Positions 27,781-37,726 of a stretch of DNA of 64,000 nucleotides are shown here, piece after piece. Both the position numbers and the translations under genes were made by a program. The notes below the pieces were generated by a model. The model had not been told where the DNA came from, searched no databases, and was given only the letters and a program-made list of their open reading frames with translations. Every line of letters starts with the position of its first letter. Positions within the stretch are counted from its first letter, which is position 1. Origin of the DNA: Morganella morganii (GTDB lineage Bacteria > Pseudomonadota > Gammaproteobacteria > Enterobacterales > Enterobacteriaceae); assembly GCF_003996855.1 (NCBI RefSeq), contig NZ_NRQY01000001.1, forward strand, positions 745,006-809,005, in the 5' to 3' direction.

Positions 27781-30075
27781 TTAAATTTTACACGCGCCGC
27801 CTTCACAATCATCATCGTCGGCGATAACCACTTCCTCAGGGAGATCTTCCTGGGTATCTTCCGCGCCATCGCGGGTATTGTGGTAATAAAGTGTTTTCAC
27901 ACCGTATTTATAAGCCAGCAGCAAATCTTTCAGTAACTGGTTCATCGGCACTTTGCCGCTCGGGAACCGGGTCGGGTCATAGTTAGTGTTGGACGAAATT
28001 GCCTGGTCGACAAATTTCTGCATAATCCCCACCAGCTGGAGATAACCTTCGTTACCCGGCATCTGCCATAACAGTTCATACGCGGATTTCAGGCGCTCAT
28101 ACTCCGGCACCACCTGGCGCAGAATGCCGTCTTTTGAGGCTTTCACACTGATATAGCCGCGCGGCGGCTCAATGCCGTTGGTGGCATTGGAGATCTGTGA
28201 GGATGTCTCTGACGGCATCAGGGCAGAAAGAGTGGAGTTACGCAGACCGTGTGTTTTGATCTCTTCGCGCAGGCCTTCCCAGTCATAATGCAGTGGTTCG
28301 TTCGTCAGCTGATCCAGGGTTTTCTTGTAAGTATCAATCGGCAGAATACCCTGTGAATAGGTGGTTTCGTTAAACCACGGGCATGCACCGTACTCTTTTG
28401 CCAGCTCATTGGAGGCTTTCAGCAGGTAATACTGAATAGCTTCAAAGGTGCGGTGAGTCAGGTTATTGGCACTGCCGTCGGAATAGCGCACGCCGTGCTT
28501 AGCCAGATAGTAAGCGAAGTTAATCACGCCTATACCCAGGGTACGGCGGCCCATTGAGCCTTTGCGTGCTGCTTCAATCGGGTAATCCTGGTAATCGAGC
28601 AGGGCATCCAGGGCACGTACCGCCAGGATTGCCAGCTCTTCCAGTTCATCAAGATTCTCAATGGCACCTAGGTTGAATGCAGACAGGGTACACAGCGCGA
28701 TTTCGCCGTTCGGGTCATTCATGTCGTTGAGCGGTTTGGTCGGCAGGGCGATTTCCAGACACAGGTTGGACTGGCGCACCGGCGCGATAAACGGATCAAA
28801 CGGGCTGTGGGTGTTACAGTGATCCACGTTCTGAATATAGATACGGCCGGTAGACGCACGTTCCTGCATCATCAGGGAGAACAATTCCACCGCTTTCAGA
28901 GTCTGTTTGCGGATAGACGGATCTTTCTCATACTGTTCATAAAGGCGCTCGAACGCATCCTGATCGGCGAAGAATGCGTCATATAACCCCGGCACATCTG
29001 ACGGGCTGAACAGGGTGATATCTTGGCCTTTGATCAGGCGCTCATACATCAGTTTGTTGAGCTGAACGCCGTAATCGAGGTGGCGGACACGGTTGCCCTC
29101 AACACCACGGTTGTTTTTCAGCACCAGCAGGCTTTCCACTTCCAGATGCCAGATAGGGTAGAACAGCGTTGCCGCACCACCGCGCACACCGCCCTGAGAG
29201 CAGGATTTCACCGCGGTCTGGAAATGCTTGTAGAACGGGATACAGCCGGTATGGAATGCCTCGCCGCCGCGGATCGGGCTGCCGAGTGCACGGATACGGC
29301 CTGCGTTGATACCGATACCGGCACGCTGGGACACGTATTTGACAATCGCGCCTGAGGTCGCATTGATGGAATCCAGGCTGTCACCGCACTCGATCAGCAC
29401 ACAGGAGCTGAACTGGCGGGTCGGGGTGCGGACACCGGCCATGATCGGCGTCGGCAGAGAAATCTTAAAGGTTGATGTGGCGTCATAGAACCTGCGGACA
29501 TAGTCCAGACGGGTCTCTTTCGGGTAATGCGAGAACAGGCAGGCTGCAACCAGGATATACAGGAACTGTGCACTTTCATACACTTCACCGGTAACACGGT
29601 TCTGAACCAGATATTTCCCTTCCAGCTGTTTGACAGCGGCGTAGGAGAAATTCATGTCACGCCAGTGATCGATGAACTCATTCATCTGGTCAAATTCAGC
29701 TTCGGTATAATCGGTTAACAGATTTTCATCATATTTACCGGCAGCAACCATTTTCTGCACATGCGCATATAAAGCCGGCGGCTCAAACTGACCGTAGGCT
29801 TTTTTACGCAGGTTAAAAATAGCCAGACGTGCGGACAGGTACTGATAATCCGGTGTTTCAGCGGAGATCAGGTCAGCGGCGGCCTTAATCATAGTTTCAT
29901 GAATATCCGCGGTACGGATCCCGTCGTAGAACTGAATCTGGGAACGTAATTCGACCTGAGAGACAGAGACATTATTCAGGCCTTCAGCCGCCCAGGTAAT
30001 GACGCGGTGGATTTTGTCTAAATCGATACGTTCTTTGTGACCATCACGTTTGGTAACAAGCAGATTCTGGTTCAT
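27781..30075 (-). CDS. nrdA: Ribonucleotide reductase class Ia, alpha subunit
   Basis: R1 subunit; reduces ribonucleoside diphosphates to deoxy forms, with ATP-cone overall control. 764 residues from ATG 30075 (MNQNLLVTKRDG, as in E. coli NrdA, 761). A frame to 30186 would add 37 unsupported residues. ATP-cone in the first 90 residues, substrate-site FSSCVLIECGDSLDS and catalytic CLEIALPT and NLCLE blocks present, and the C-terminal redox pair CEGGAC (CX4C) at the very end. Two NrdR boxes and a DnaA box lie upstream. Confidence 0.96.
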   Translation of the reverse strand: MNQNLLVTKRDGHKERIDLDKIHRVITWAAEGLNNVSVSQVELRSQIQFYDGIRTADIHETMIKAAADLISAETPDYQYLSARLAIFNLRKKAYGQFEPPALYAHVQKMVAAGKYDENLLTDYTEAEFDQMNEFIDHWRDMNFSYAAVKQLEGKYLVQNRVTGEVYESAQFLYILVAACLFSHYPKETRLDYVRRFYDATSTFKISLPTPIMAGVRTPTRQFSSCVLIECGDSLDSINATSGAIVKYVSQRAGIGINAGRIRALGSPIRGGEAFHTGCIPFYKHFQTAVKSCSQGGVRGGAATLFYPIWHLEVESLLVLKNNRGVEGNRVRHLDYGVQLNKLMYERLIKGQDITLFSPSDVPGLYDAFFADQDAFERLYEQYEKDPSIRKQTLKAVELFSLMMQERASTGRIYIQNVDHCNTHSPFDPFIAPVRQSNLCLEIALPTKPLNDMNDPNGEIALCTLSAFNLGAIENLDELEELAILAVRALDALLDYQDYPIEAARKGSMGRRTLGIGVINFAYYLAKHGVRYSDGSANNLTHRTFEAIQYYLLKASNELAKEYGACPWFNETTYSQGILPIDTYKKTLDQLTNEPLHYDWEGLREEIKTHGLRNSTLSALMPSETSSQISNATNGIEPPRGYISVKASKDGILRQVVPEYERLKSAYELLWQMPGNEGYLQLVGIMQKFVDQAISSNTNYDPTRFPSGKVPMNQLLKDLLLAYKYGVKTLYYHNTRDGAEDTQEDLPEEVVIADDDDCEGGACKI

Positions 30076-30208
30076 CAGTTGATATACCCTGTTTTGAAAA
30101 TGACACCCTGTTGTGAGTAACGCGCTGATAACGTGTATCTGCCCGATAAAAAACGATCCCTGAAACAAATACTCCGGGAAAGTCAATAGCGGGTGCTGAG
30201 CGATTTAA

Positions 30209-30256
30209 ACACAAGATGTAGTGTGTCTGTAAAAGATGGGTAACAAGATAATGATA
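30209..30256. promoter_or_regulatory. Pair of NrdR boxes before nrdA
   Basis: ACACAAGATGTAGTGT at 30209-30224 fits the NrdR consensus closely. A weaker copy, TAACAAGATAATGATA, lies at 30241-30256, 32 bases away, the three-turn spacing usual for NrdR pairs. Both are upstream of nrdA on the minus strand. Confidence 0.75.
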
Positions 30257-30451
30257 AATGCGCTCAGGATCAAGTGTATAAAATCAGGATCTTTTGTGGA
30301 TAACTTGAGGATAGTCACCCGCCGACAGAGTGGTAAGCACTGAGATCACTGACAAAATGAAACTGTGCTTACCTTATTACGCGAAGCGATAATTTTAGAA
30401 AAATGCGATTTGTTTGGCGTTTTATTAATCGGCAGAGTAATTAACTTGACA
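30257..30451. other. nrdA-ubiG intergenic region, distal part
   Basis: Upstream part of the nrdA control region and the tail after ubiG. It holds the DnaA box listed separately. No open frame or RNA recognised. Confidence 0.5.
30295..30303 (-). promoter_or_regulatory. DnaA box upstream of nrdA
   Basis: Perfect 9-mer TTATCCACA on the minus strand. DnaA is known to regulate nrdAB in E. coli through boxes near this promoter, tying deoxynucleotide supply to replication. Confidence 0.75.
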
Positions 30452-31177
30452 CTATAAAATAAAACGCGTATGCAACATATAATTTACATCAACATTGGGT
30501 GCCAGCCAGAATTTATCGCTTAACGGATTGTAATGTAAACCAATCATATGCTGCTCACGCAGACCGGTATTATTCAGCCAGTCAATCAGTTCAGCCGGAC
30601 GGATAAATTTTTTCGCATCGTGTGTGCCGGGCGGTACCATCTTCAGAATATATTCTGCTGCGATAACTGCCATAAACCAGGCTTTTTTGTTGCGGTTAAT
30701 GGTGGAAAACACCACATCGCCCCCCGGTTTGACCAGACGGGCACAGGAACGCACCACAGAGGCCGGGTCCGGCACGTGCTCGAGCATCTCCATGCAGGTC
30801 ACCACATCATACTGCTGTGCATGTTTTTCGGCGTGCTGTTCAACGGTTTCCTGCACATAGGTGATATCCGTACCGCTTTCCAGCGCATGCAGACGTGCAA
30901 CCTGAAGCGGCTCGGCACCCATATCCAGCCCGGTCACGTCCGCACCTTCCCGCGCCATACTTTCTGCCAGAATTCCGCCGCCACAGCCGACATCCAGCAC
31001 TTTCTTCCCGAACACACCGTTAACCCGCTGCTGAATATAGGCCAGACGCAGCGGATTGATCCGGTGCAGCGGTTTAAATTCACCCTCAAGATCCCACCAG
31101 CGTGAGGCAACATCCTCAAACTTTTTAATTTCCGCAGGATCGACGTTGGCTGTCAGCGGGGAAGCTGTGTCATTCAT
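30452..31177 (-). CDS. ubiG: Ubiquinone biosynthesis O-methyltransferase
   Basis: SAM-dependent enzyme that performs both O-methylations in ubiquinone synthesis. 241 residues from ATG 31177 ([29 protein letters not shown] begins in family style); the frame extends to 31240 without support. SAM motif [16 protein letters not shown] near residue 57, post-motif [10 protein letters not shown], and RPAELIDWL near the C terminus are present. Divergent from gyrA, as in E. coli. Confidence 0.95.
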   Translation of the reverse strand: MNDTASPLTANVDPAEIKKFEDVASRWWDLEGEFKPLHRINPLRLAYIQQRVNGVFGKKVLDVGCGGGILAESMAREGADVTGLDMGAEPLQVARLHALESGTDITYVQETVEQHAEKHAQQYDVVTCMEMLEHVPDPASVVRSCARLVKPGGDVVFSTINRNKKAWFMAVIAAEYILKMVPPGTHDAKKFIRPAELIDWLNNTGLREQHMIGLHYNPLSDKFWLAPNVDVNYMLHTRFIL

Positions 31178-31315
31178 GGTCTCTTTCTCTCTCTTGCTGC
31201 GGCAGAACCTGCCGGAATACGCGATGGCGTCAGTATACAATGCCGGGCGCGGATGCGTCAGAAATAAAATACTCTCTCTATTTCTCTATCTCTTTTTTTA
31301 AACATTGGCGATTTG

Positions 31316-31324
31316 TGGTATAGT
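31316..31324 (+). promoter_or_regulatory. Putative extended -10 promoter of gyrA
   Basis: TGG followed by TATAGT forms an extended -10 (TGN-TATAAT-like) about 42 bases before the gyrA ATG. The -35 region is poor, which is usual for extended -10 promoters. gyrA promoters are known to depend on -10 sequence and relaxation. Confidence 0.5.
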
Positions 31325-31365
31325 TCCGCACCTTGAATCCAGAGTGAATGAGGGATACTGGCTCC

Positions 31366-33981
31366 ATGAGCGACAATGCCAAAGAAATCTTACCCGTTAA
31401 CATCGAAGAAGAGCTGAAAAGCTCGTATCTGGATTACGCCATGTCCGTTATTGTCGGACGCGCACTCCCCGATGTCAGGGATGGTCTGAAACCGGTTCAC
31501 CGCCGCGTATTATTCGCGATGAAAGAACTGGGTAATGACTGGAACAAAGCTTATAAAAAGTCTGCCCGTGTGGTCGGGGACGTGATCGGTAAATATCACC
31601 CTCATGGTGACAGTGCTGTGTATGAAACGATTGTCCGCCTGGCTCAGCCGTTCTCAATGCGTTATATGCTGGTGGATGGCCAGGGTAACTTTGGTTCAAT
31701 CGACGGTGACTCCGCAGCCGCAATGCGTTATACGGAAGTCCGTATGGCGAAAATTGCCCATGAACTGTTAGCCGATATCGATAAAGAAACCGTGGATTTT
31801 GTGCCGAACTATGACGGCACCGAAATGATCCCGGATGTGATGCCGACCCGAATCCCGAACCTGCTGGTTAACGGTTCATCGGGTATTGCCGTCGGGATGG
31901 CAACCAATATTCCGCCGCATAACCTGGGGGAAGTTATCGATGGTTGCCTGGCCTATATTGATGATGAGGATATCAGCATCGAAGGTCTGATGGAGCATAT
32001 TCCGGGGCCTGATTTCCCGACTGCTGCCATTATTAACGGCCGCCGCGGTATTCTTGATGCTTACCGTACCGGACGCGGCAAAATTCATATCCGTGCCCGC
32101 GCTGAAGTGGAAACGGATGAAAAATCCGGCCGCGAAACCATTATCGTTAATGAAATTCCGTATCAGGTGAACAAAGCCCGCCTGATTGAGAAAATCGCCG
32201 AGCTGGTTAAAGAGAAACGTCTGGAAGGCATCAGTGCACTGCGCGATGAATCCGATAAAGACGGTATGCGCATTGTGATTGAAGTCAAACGCGATGCGGT
32301 AGGTGAAGTGGTACTGAACAACCTTTATCTGCTGACGCAGATGCAGACCACGTTTGGTATCAATATGGTTGCCCTGCATCAGGGACAGCCGAAGATCCTC
32401 AATCTGAAAGAAATTATCAGTGCATTTGTGCGCCACCGCCGTGAAGTGGTGACCCGCCGGACAATCTATGAATTACGCAAAGCCCGTGAACGTGCCCATA
32501 TCCTCGAAGGTCTGGCGATTGCACTGGCTAATATCGACCCGATTATCGAGCTTATCCGCCGTGCACCGACACCTGCGGAAGCGAAAGCCGGTTTACTGGC
32601 ACAGGCATGGGAGCTGGGTACCGTTGCTGCTATGCTGGCCGGTGCAGGTGATGATGCCGCACGTCCGGAAGGTCTGGATGAGCAGTTTGGTATCCGCGAC
32701 GGCCTGTATCATCTGACTGAAGTTCAGGCTCAGGCGATTCTGGATCTGCGTCTGCAAAAACTGACCGGCCTGGAGCATGAAAAACTGCTCGATGAGTACC
32801 GCGAATTACTGGAACTGATTGCCGGTCTGCTGCATATTCTGCAAAATCCTGAGCGTCTGATGGAAGTTATCCGTGAAGAGCTGGTGGCAGTAAAAGAGCA
32901 GTTTAATGATGCGCGCCGCACGGATATCACGGAAAATACCGCGGATATCAACATTGAAGACCTGATCAGTCAGGAAGATGTTGTGGTGACACTGTCTCAT
33001 CAGGGCTATGTGAAGTACCAGCCGCTGACTGATTATGAAGCCCAGCGCCGCGGCGGAAAAGGCAAATCTGCCGCCCGTATCAAAGAAGAAGACTTTATCG
33101 AACGTCTGCTGGTGGCGAACACGCATGACACCATTCTCTGCTTCTCCAATAAAGGGAAGCTGTACTGGCTGAAAGTGTATCAGTTACCGGAAGCCAGCCG
33201 TGGTGCGCGCGGCCGTCCGATTATCAACATCCTGCCGCTGGATCAGGAACAGAACGAGCGTATCACTGCTATCCTGCCTGTCCGCGAGTATGAGGAAGGC
33301 AAGTTTGTCTTTATGGCGACCGCCAGCGGTACCGTGAAGAAAACCTCCCTTCAGGACTTCAGCCGTCCGCGTAACGCCGGTATTATCGCCGTTAACCTCA
33401 ATGAGGGTGATGAGCTGATTGGTGTTGACCTGACTGACGGCAGCAACGAAGTGATGCTGTTCTCTGCTGACGGTAAAGTTGTCCGCTTTGCGGAAGATGC
33501 TGTCCGTGCCATGGGGCGTACTGCTACCGGTGTCCGCGGTATCCGTCTGGGTGACGATGATGCGGTGGTATCACTGATTATTCCGCGCGGCGAAGGCGAA
33601 ATCCTGACTGTCACCGAAAACGGCTACGGCAAACGGACGGCGGAAGCGGAATATCCGACCAAATCCCGTGCCACTCAGGGGGTTATCTCCATTAAAGTGA
33701 GTGAACGTAACGGGAAAGTCGTGGGTGCTATCCAGGTGGGTGCGGATGATCAGATTATGATGATCACCGATGCCGGAACGCTGGTTCGTACCCGTGTCTC
33801 TGAAGTCAGCATTGTGGGTCGTAATACCCAGGGTGTGACACTGATCCGTACCGGAGAAGAAGAGAAAGTGGTTGGCTTGCAGCGTGTCGCGGAACCGGAA
33901 GAAGATGAGAATGATTTTTCTGACGACGGTGAAGAGACGGATGCGGCATCTGATGATAATTCAGAAGAGAATAACGATTAA
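31366..33981 (+). CDS. gyrA: DNA gyrase subunit A
   Basis: Breakage-reunion subunit of gyrase, which supercoils DNA as A2B2. 871 residues from ATG 31366 ([20 protein letters not shown]); an ATG at 31348 would add six residues absent from relatives. Catalytic Tyr122 in AAAMRYTE, and the GyrA-box [10 protein letters not shown] that starts the wrapping C-terminal domain. In the quinolone pocket Ser83 is kept and residue 87 is Glu rather than the Asp of E. coli. The acidic C-terminal tail is normal. Followed by a terminator. Confidence 0.97.
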   Translation: MSDNAKEILPVNIEEELKSSYLDYAMSVIVGRALPDVRDGLKPVHRRVLFAMKELGNDWNKAYKKSARVVGDVIGKYHPHGDSAVYETIVRLAQPFSMRYMLVDGQGNFGSIDGDSAAAMRYTEVRMAKIAHELLADIDKETVDFVPNYDGTEMIPDVMPTRIPNLLVNGSSGIAVGMATNIPPHNLGEVIDGCLAYIDDEDISIEGLMEHIPGPDFPTAAIINGRRGILDAYRTGRGKIHIRARAEVETDEKSGRETIIVNEIPYQVNKARLIEKIAELVKEKRLEGISALRDESDKDGMRIVIEVKRDAVGEVVLNNLYLLTQMQTTFGINMVALHQGQPKILNLKEIISAFVRHRREVVTRRTIYELRKARERAHILEGLAIALANIDPIIELIRRAPTPAEAKAGLLAQAWELGTVAAMLAGAGDDAARPEGLDEQFGIRDGLYHLTEVQAQAILDLRLQKLTGLEHEKLLDEYRELLELIAGLLHILQNPERLMEVIREELVAVKEQFNDARRTDITENTADINIEDLISQEDVVVTLSHQGYVKYQPLTDYEAQRRGGKGKSAARIKEEDFIERLLVANTHDTILCFSNKGKLYWLKVYQLPEASRGARGRPIINILPLDQEQNERITAILPVREYEEGKFVFMATASGTVKKTSLQDFSRPRNAGIIAVNLNEGDELIGVDLTDGSNEVMLFSADGKVVRFAEDAVRAMGRTATGVRGIRLGDDDAVVSLIIPRGEGEILTVTENGYGKRTAEAEYPTKSRATQGVISIKVSERNGKVVGAIQVGADDQIMMITDAGTLVRTRVSEVSIVGRNTQGVTLIRTGEEEKVVGLQRVAEPEEDENDFSDDGEETDAASDDNSEENND

Positions 33982-34021
33982 TATCCCCGGTTTCCGGTAA
34001 TATAAAATCAGAAAAACCGAT

Positions 34022-34058
34022 AAAGCAGGAACAATAATATTGTTCCTGCTTTTTATTT
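34022..34058 (+). terminator. gyrA terminator
   Basis: AAAGCAGGAACAAT / ATTGTTCCTGCTTT stem of 14 pairs with a short centre, followed by T-rich sequence, 40 bases past the gyrA stop. Confidence 0.9.
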
Positions 34059-34155
34059 AGCCCAGGGGTTTTGTAAACATCACACAGTGGTATATCCTAG
34101 ACATAATAGTCTGAAACCTCATGAATATATCAGATTCATTATTGGCGGAGCCCCT

Positions 34156-37002
34156 TTGAGATACTTTTCATCTTTCCAGACATCACTGAAAATTTCGCGT
34201 TACCTGTTCCGGATCGTCGGTGTGATGTTATGGGGGCTGGGGGCGCTGCTGACGGTATTCTATTTACTGAATATCTATAACGGAATGCGCAATGATATCC
34301 GCCAGCAGTATTATTCTGATTATGACGCCTTATTAGCTTATTTCCGGCAATCCACAGATATAACCCGCGATATCCGTTATATGAATGAACGGTTTGTCGA
34401 AAATAAAGATGTGCGGCCGGGGGAACCTGCGGATCGTACCACTGACGGTTTTTTTATTGATTACCGGGCACTGAATACCAAGGGCGACTGCGCTGCGTTC
34501 CGCACCGGCAGCGGCCCTTATATTATCGCGTTTAAAGATCTCCTGACGTACTGGCAGAACAATATCGCCGCCCCGACCGGGCTGAATCAGGTCTTTCTGG
34601 TCGGTTCGAAAAGTTTGTGCATGGTTTCATTTCCGGTCCGTAACCTCTCCACCAGCGGAGAAACGTTACGCAGAATGGTTAATGATTATTCTCAGAATTA
34701 TTTCCGGCTGAAAAGTCAGGGAAAAGAACGTACGATTTACTGGGCTGCGCCCGGTGGTAATCAGGGAATGGCCAGTCTGTTTGTAATGATGCCGCTTTAT
34801 TATGACGGACGTTTTCTGGCGCTGACGGGGATCGAGCGTAACCTGCAACTGGAAAATTTTAACCGCCTGCGCGATTTTCCGGCCAATATGGTGATTATTA
34901 ATGAGCAGGATGATGTCGTGCTCTCCTATCCGGAAGAAATTAACACCCAGAAAAATAAAGACCGTTATCTGGTGGATGATAATTTTTTCGGCTATGACGA
35001 CGGATTTACTCAGCTGGTTTTCAAACGCAGGCTGGCACCATCCATGCTGAGTGTGGTGTATACCACGCCGCTGAACTCAATCTATGAGAAACTGAAATTT
35101 CAGATCCTCTACGGCGCGATTCTTAATCTGATCTCGGCCATTATTATCGGGCTGTTTACCTGGCTGCTGGAACGGCGGATATTTATGCCTGCTGAGAACA
35201 GCGCGATACGCCTGGAAGAACACGAGCAGTTCAACCATAAAATTGTGGCCTCCGCGCCGGTCGGGATCTGTATTTTGCGCACGCTCGACGGCACAGCGCT
35301 ACTTAGTAATGAGCTGGCTCATAATTACTGGCGTATGCTTTCATTTGAGGATCGCAACCGCATCGGTCTGCTGATAAAAGACAAGCGGCAGGGGATGGAA
35401 GATATGGTGACCCGTAACGGCGGGCATCTTCAGGTCAGCTTTGTCCACTCCCGCTATCAGAACGAGGAAGTGGCGATTTGTGTACTGGTGGATATCAGTG
35501 CCCGTGTGCAACTGGAAAGCTCGTTACAGGATGCCGCACAGGCGGCAGAGCAGGCCAACCAGTCGAAATCCATGTTCCTCGCCACTGTCAGCCATGAGCT
35601 GCGCACGCCACTGTACGGCATTATCGGCAACCTGGAACTGTTACAGTCGATGGCGCATTCACAGGATGCTCAGCGTCTGCTCGGCACCATGAATAACTCT
35701 TCTTCATTATTACTGAAGATTATCAGTGATATTCTCGATTTCTCTAAAATTGAGTCCAAGCAACTGAAAATCGAGCCGAGAGAGTTTAACTTCCGTGAAC
35801 ATATTCATTTTGTGGTGGCAAACTACCTGCCGCTGGTAGCGAAAAAACACCTTTCCCTGTATTGCTTTATTGAAAAGGATGTACCGGAGCTGGTCTGTAA
35901 TGACCCGGTGAGGATGCAGCAGGTGATTGCCAACCTGTTTAATAATGCGATTAAATATACTCACGTCGGGATGGTGTGCATTCATGTCTATGTCTGCGGT
36001 GAATATCTGCATGTGGATATTCAGGATACCGGCGGCGGTATCAGCGGGGATGAGCTGCGCCAGTTATTCGATCCGTTCTATCAGATTATCCCGAACACGG
36101 ACAGCCCGTCGCAGGGCACCGGGCTGGGTCTGCCTATCTGTGAAAAACTGATCTCGCTGATGGACGGCGATATGATGGTGGAATCGCAGAAAGAGGTCGG
36201 CAGCCTGTTCGGAATCCGCTTCCCGTGCTATACCTCGTATCCGTCCGGCTCTCAGGCGGATAGTGTGCCGCTGACCGTACCTTTGGTGTTTGATTTCCGT
36301 AACGGCGTGCTGGCGGATTATATGCAGCGTTACTGGCAGAATGTGGCGCCTGCGCCGGTATCGTTGTCAGAATGCAGTGATATTTCCGGTGCGGTGGTGA
36401 TAACGGACGCCGTGACCCCGGCAATGAAACAGGCACGGCTGCTGATTGAACTGGACGCCGGTTATACCGGCAAACCGGTGCCGCAGGGCGGCAACCACTG
36501 GCGGCATAATACACATCAGCTTGACAGGTTGTCTGATTTTGTCTCCGATCGCCTGAATAACCGTCGTCAGGAAGCGGAAGATCTGCCGCCGCCACCACTA
36601 CCGGACAGTCAGCAGGCACTGCATGTCCGGATTCTGATTGTGGATGACCATCCGATTAACCGTCATCTGTTGTCTGATCAGCTGCATTTGTTCGGCTTCC
36701 ACACGGCAACAGCGGATGACGGGCTGGATGCGCTTAATTTCCTTGAAACCCATGAGGTGGATATTATTCTGTCGGACGTCAACATGCCGAATATGAACGG
36801 CTATGATCTGACACGCACACTGAGAGAAAAGGGGATGACACTGCCGGTTATCGGGATCACCGCCAACGCCATGGCGGAGGAGCGGGATCGTTGTCTGGCT
36901 TCCGGTATGAATGATTGTCTTTCCAAACCGGTATCGATGCAGGCGCTGAAAACCATGATGCAGCACTACATCCCGCAGTCCACCCCGCCCGGGACAGAAT
37001 AA
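34156..37002 (+). CDS. rcsC: Rcs phosphorelay hybrid sensor kinase
   Basis: Envelope-stress sensor that feeds phosphate through RcsD to RcsB. From TTG 34156 (GGAG ribosome site five bases before; LRYFSSFQTSLK matches the E. coli MKYLASFRTTLK start) it has 948 residues, E. coli 949. Two membrane helices (about 20-40 and 313-335) flank a periplasmic domain. Kinase H-box has His480 in ATVSHELRTP; ATPase domain follows with DTGGGIS and GTGLGLPICEKL; the receiver aspartate is Asp874 in ILSDVNMPNMNG. Convergent with rcsDB, as in E. coli. Confidence 0.94.
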   Translation: MRYFSSFQTSLKISRYLFRIVGVMLWGLGALLTVFYLLNIYNGMRNDIRQQYYSDYDALLAYFRQSTDITRDIRYMNERFVENKDVRPGEPADRTTDGFFIDYRALNTKGDCAAFRTGSGPYIIAFKDLLTYWQNNIAAPTGLNQVFLVGSKSLCMVSFPVRNLSTSGETLRRMVNDYSQNYFRLKSQGKERTIYWAAPGGNQGMASLFVMMPLYYDGRFLALTGIERNLQLENFNRLRDFPANMVIINEQDDVVLSYPEEINTQKNKDRYLVDDNFFGYDDGFTQLVFKRRLAPSMLSVVYTTPLNSIYEKLKFQILYGAILNLISAIIIGLFTWLLERRIFMPAENSAIRLEEHEQFNHKIVASAPVGICILRTLDGTALLSNELAHNYWRMLSFEDRNRIGLLIKDKRQGMEDMVTRNGGHLQVSFVHSRYQNEEVAICVLVDISARVQLESSLQDAAQAAEQANQSKSMFLATVSHELRTPLYGIIGNLELLQSMAHSQDAQRLLGTMNNSSSLLLKIISDILDFSKIESKQLKIEPREFNFREHIHFVVANYLPLVAKKHLSLYCFIEKDVPELVCNDPVRMQQVIANLFNNAIKYTHVGMVCIHVYVCGEYLHVDIQDTGGGISGDELRQLFDPFYQIIPNTDSPSQGTGLGLPICEKLISLMDGDMMVESQKEVGSLFGIRFPCYTSYPSGSQADSVPLTVPLVFDFRNGVLADYMQRYWQNVAPAPVSLSECSDISGAVVITDAVTPAMKQARLLIELDAGYTGKPVPQGGNHWRHNTHQLDRLSDFVSDRLNNRRQEAEDLPPPPLPDSQQALHVRILIVDDHPINRHLLSDQLHLFGFHTATADDGLDALNFLETHEVDIILSDVNMPNMNGYDLTRTLREKGMTLPVIGITANAMAEERDRCLASGMNDCLSKPVSMQALKTMMQHYIPQSTPPGTE

Positions 37003-37017
37003 CGGGAAGCCGGATAA

Positions 37018-37049
37018 AAAAAACGCCATTCAGATGAATGGCGTTTTTG
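37018..37049. terminator. Bidirectional terminator between rcsC and rcsB
   Basis: AAACGCCATTC / GAATGGCGTTT with a four-base loop, flanked by A and T runs, between converging genes. Confidence 0.9.
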
Positions 37050-37075
37050 TATCAGTACTGTAAAACGTTTCCGGA

Positions 37076-37726
37076 TTACTCGTCTCTGTGACTGTCGATA
37101 GTGACAGAAGAAAGGTAATTCAGCAGAGCGATATCGTTATCCACACCCAGTTTCAGCATGGCGGATTTTTTCTGGCTGCTGATGGTTTTGATACTGCGGT
37201 TCAGTTTACGCGCAATCTCAGTGACCAGATGCCCTTCGGCAAACAGGCGCAGAACTTCACTTTCTTTCGGAGACAGGCGTTTATCACCGTATCCGTTGGC
37301 ATTCACTTTTTCCAGCAGTTTGGAAACACTGTCAGGGGTAAATTTCTTTCCTTTCTGTAAAGAAGCCAGTGCTTTCGGCAAATCAGTCGGTGCACCCTGC
37401 TTCAGTACGATCCCTTCGATATCGAGCTCCAGTACAGCGCTGAGGATCGCCGGATTATTGTTCATTGTCAGCACAATAATCGCCAGGTCAGGATAATGGC
37501 GCTTGATATACTTTATCAGTGTAATGCCGTCACCGTATTTATCTCCCGGCATGGAGAGGTCAGTGATCAAAACATCCGCATCCAGACGTGCTAAGTTATT
37601 GATAAGAGAAGTAGAATCTTCAAACTCACCAACAACATTAACCGTTTCCAGTTGTTCCAGAGATTTCTTTATCCCGAACAGAACAATGGGATGATCATCG
37701 GCGATAATAACATTCAGGTTATTCAT
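37076..37726 (-). CDS. rcsB: Rcs response regulator
   Basis: Transcription regulator of the Rcs phosphorelay; controls capsule, motility and stress genes, alone or with partners such as RcsA. 216 residues from ATG 37726 (MNNLNVIIADDHP), equal to E. coli. Receiver aspartate is in DVLITDLSMPGD near residue 56. The C-terminal LuxR-type helix-turn-helix is LSPKESEVLRLFAEGHLVTEIARKLNRSIKTISSQ in several parts. Its start overlaps the end of rcsD by eight bases, so it is coupled to it. Confidence 0.97.
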   Translation of the reverse strand: MNNLNVIIADDHPIVLFGIKKSLEQLETVNVVGEFEDSTSLINNLARLDADVLITDLSMPGDKYGDGITLIKYIKRHYPDLAIIVLTMNNNPAILSAVLELDIEGIVLKQGAPTDLPKALASLQKGKKFTPDSVSKLLEKVNANGYGDKRLSPKESEVLRLFAEGHLVTEIARKLNRSIKTISSQKKSAMLKLGVDNDIALLNYLSSVTIDSHRDE

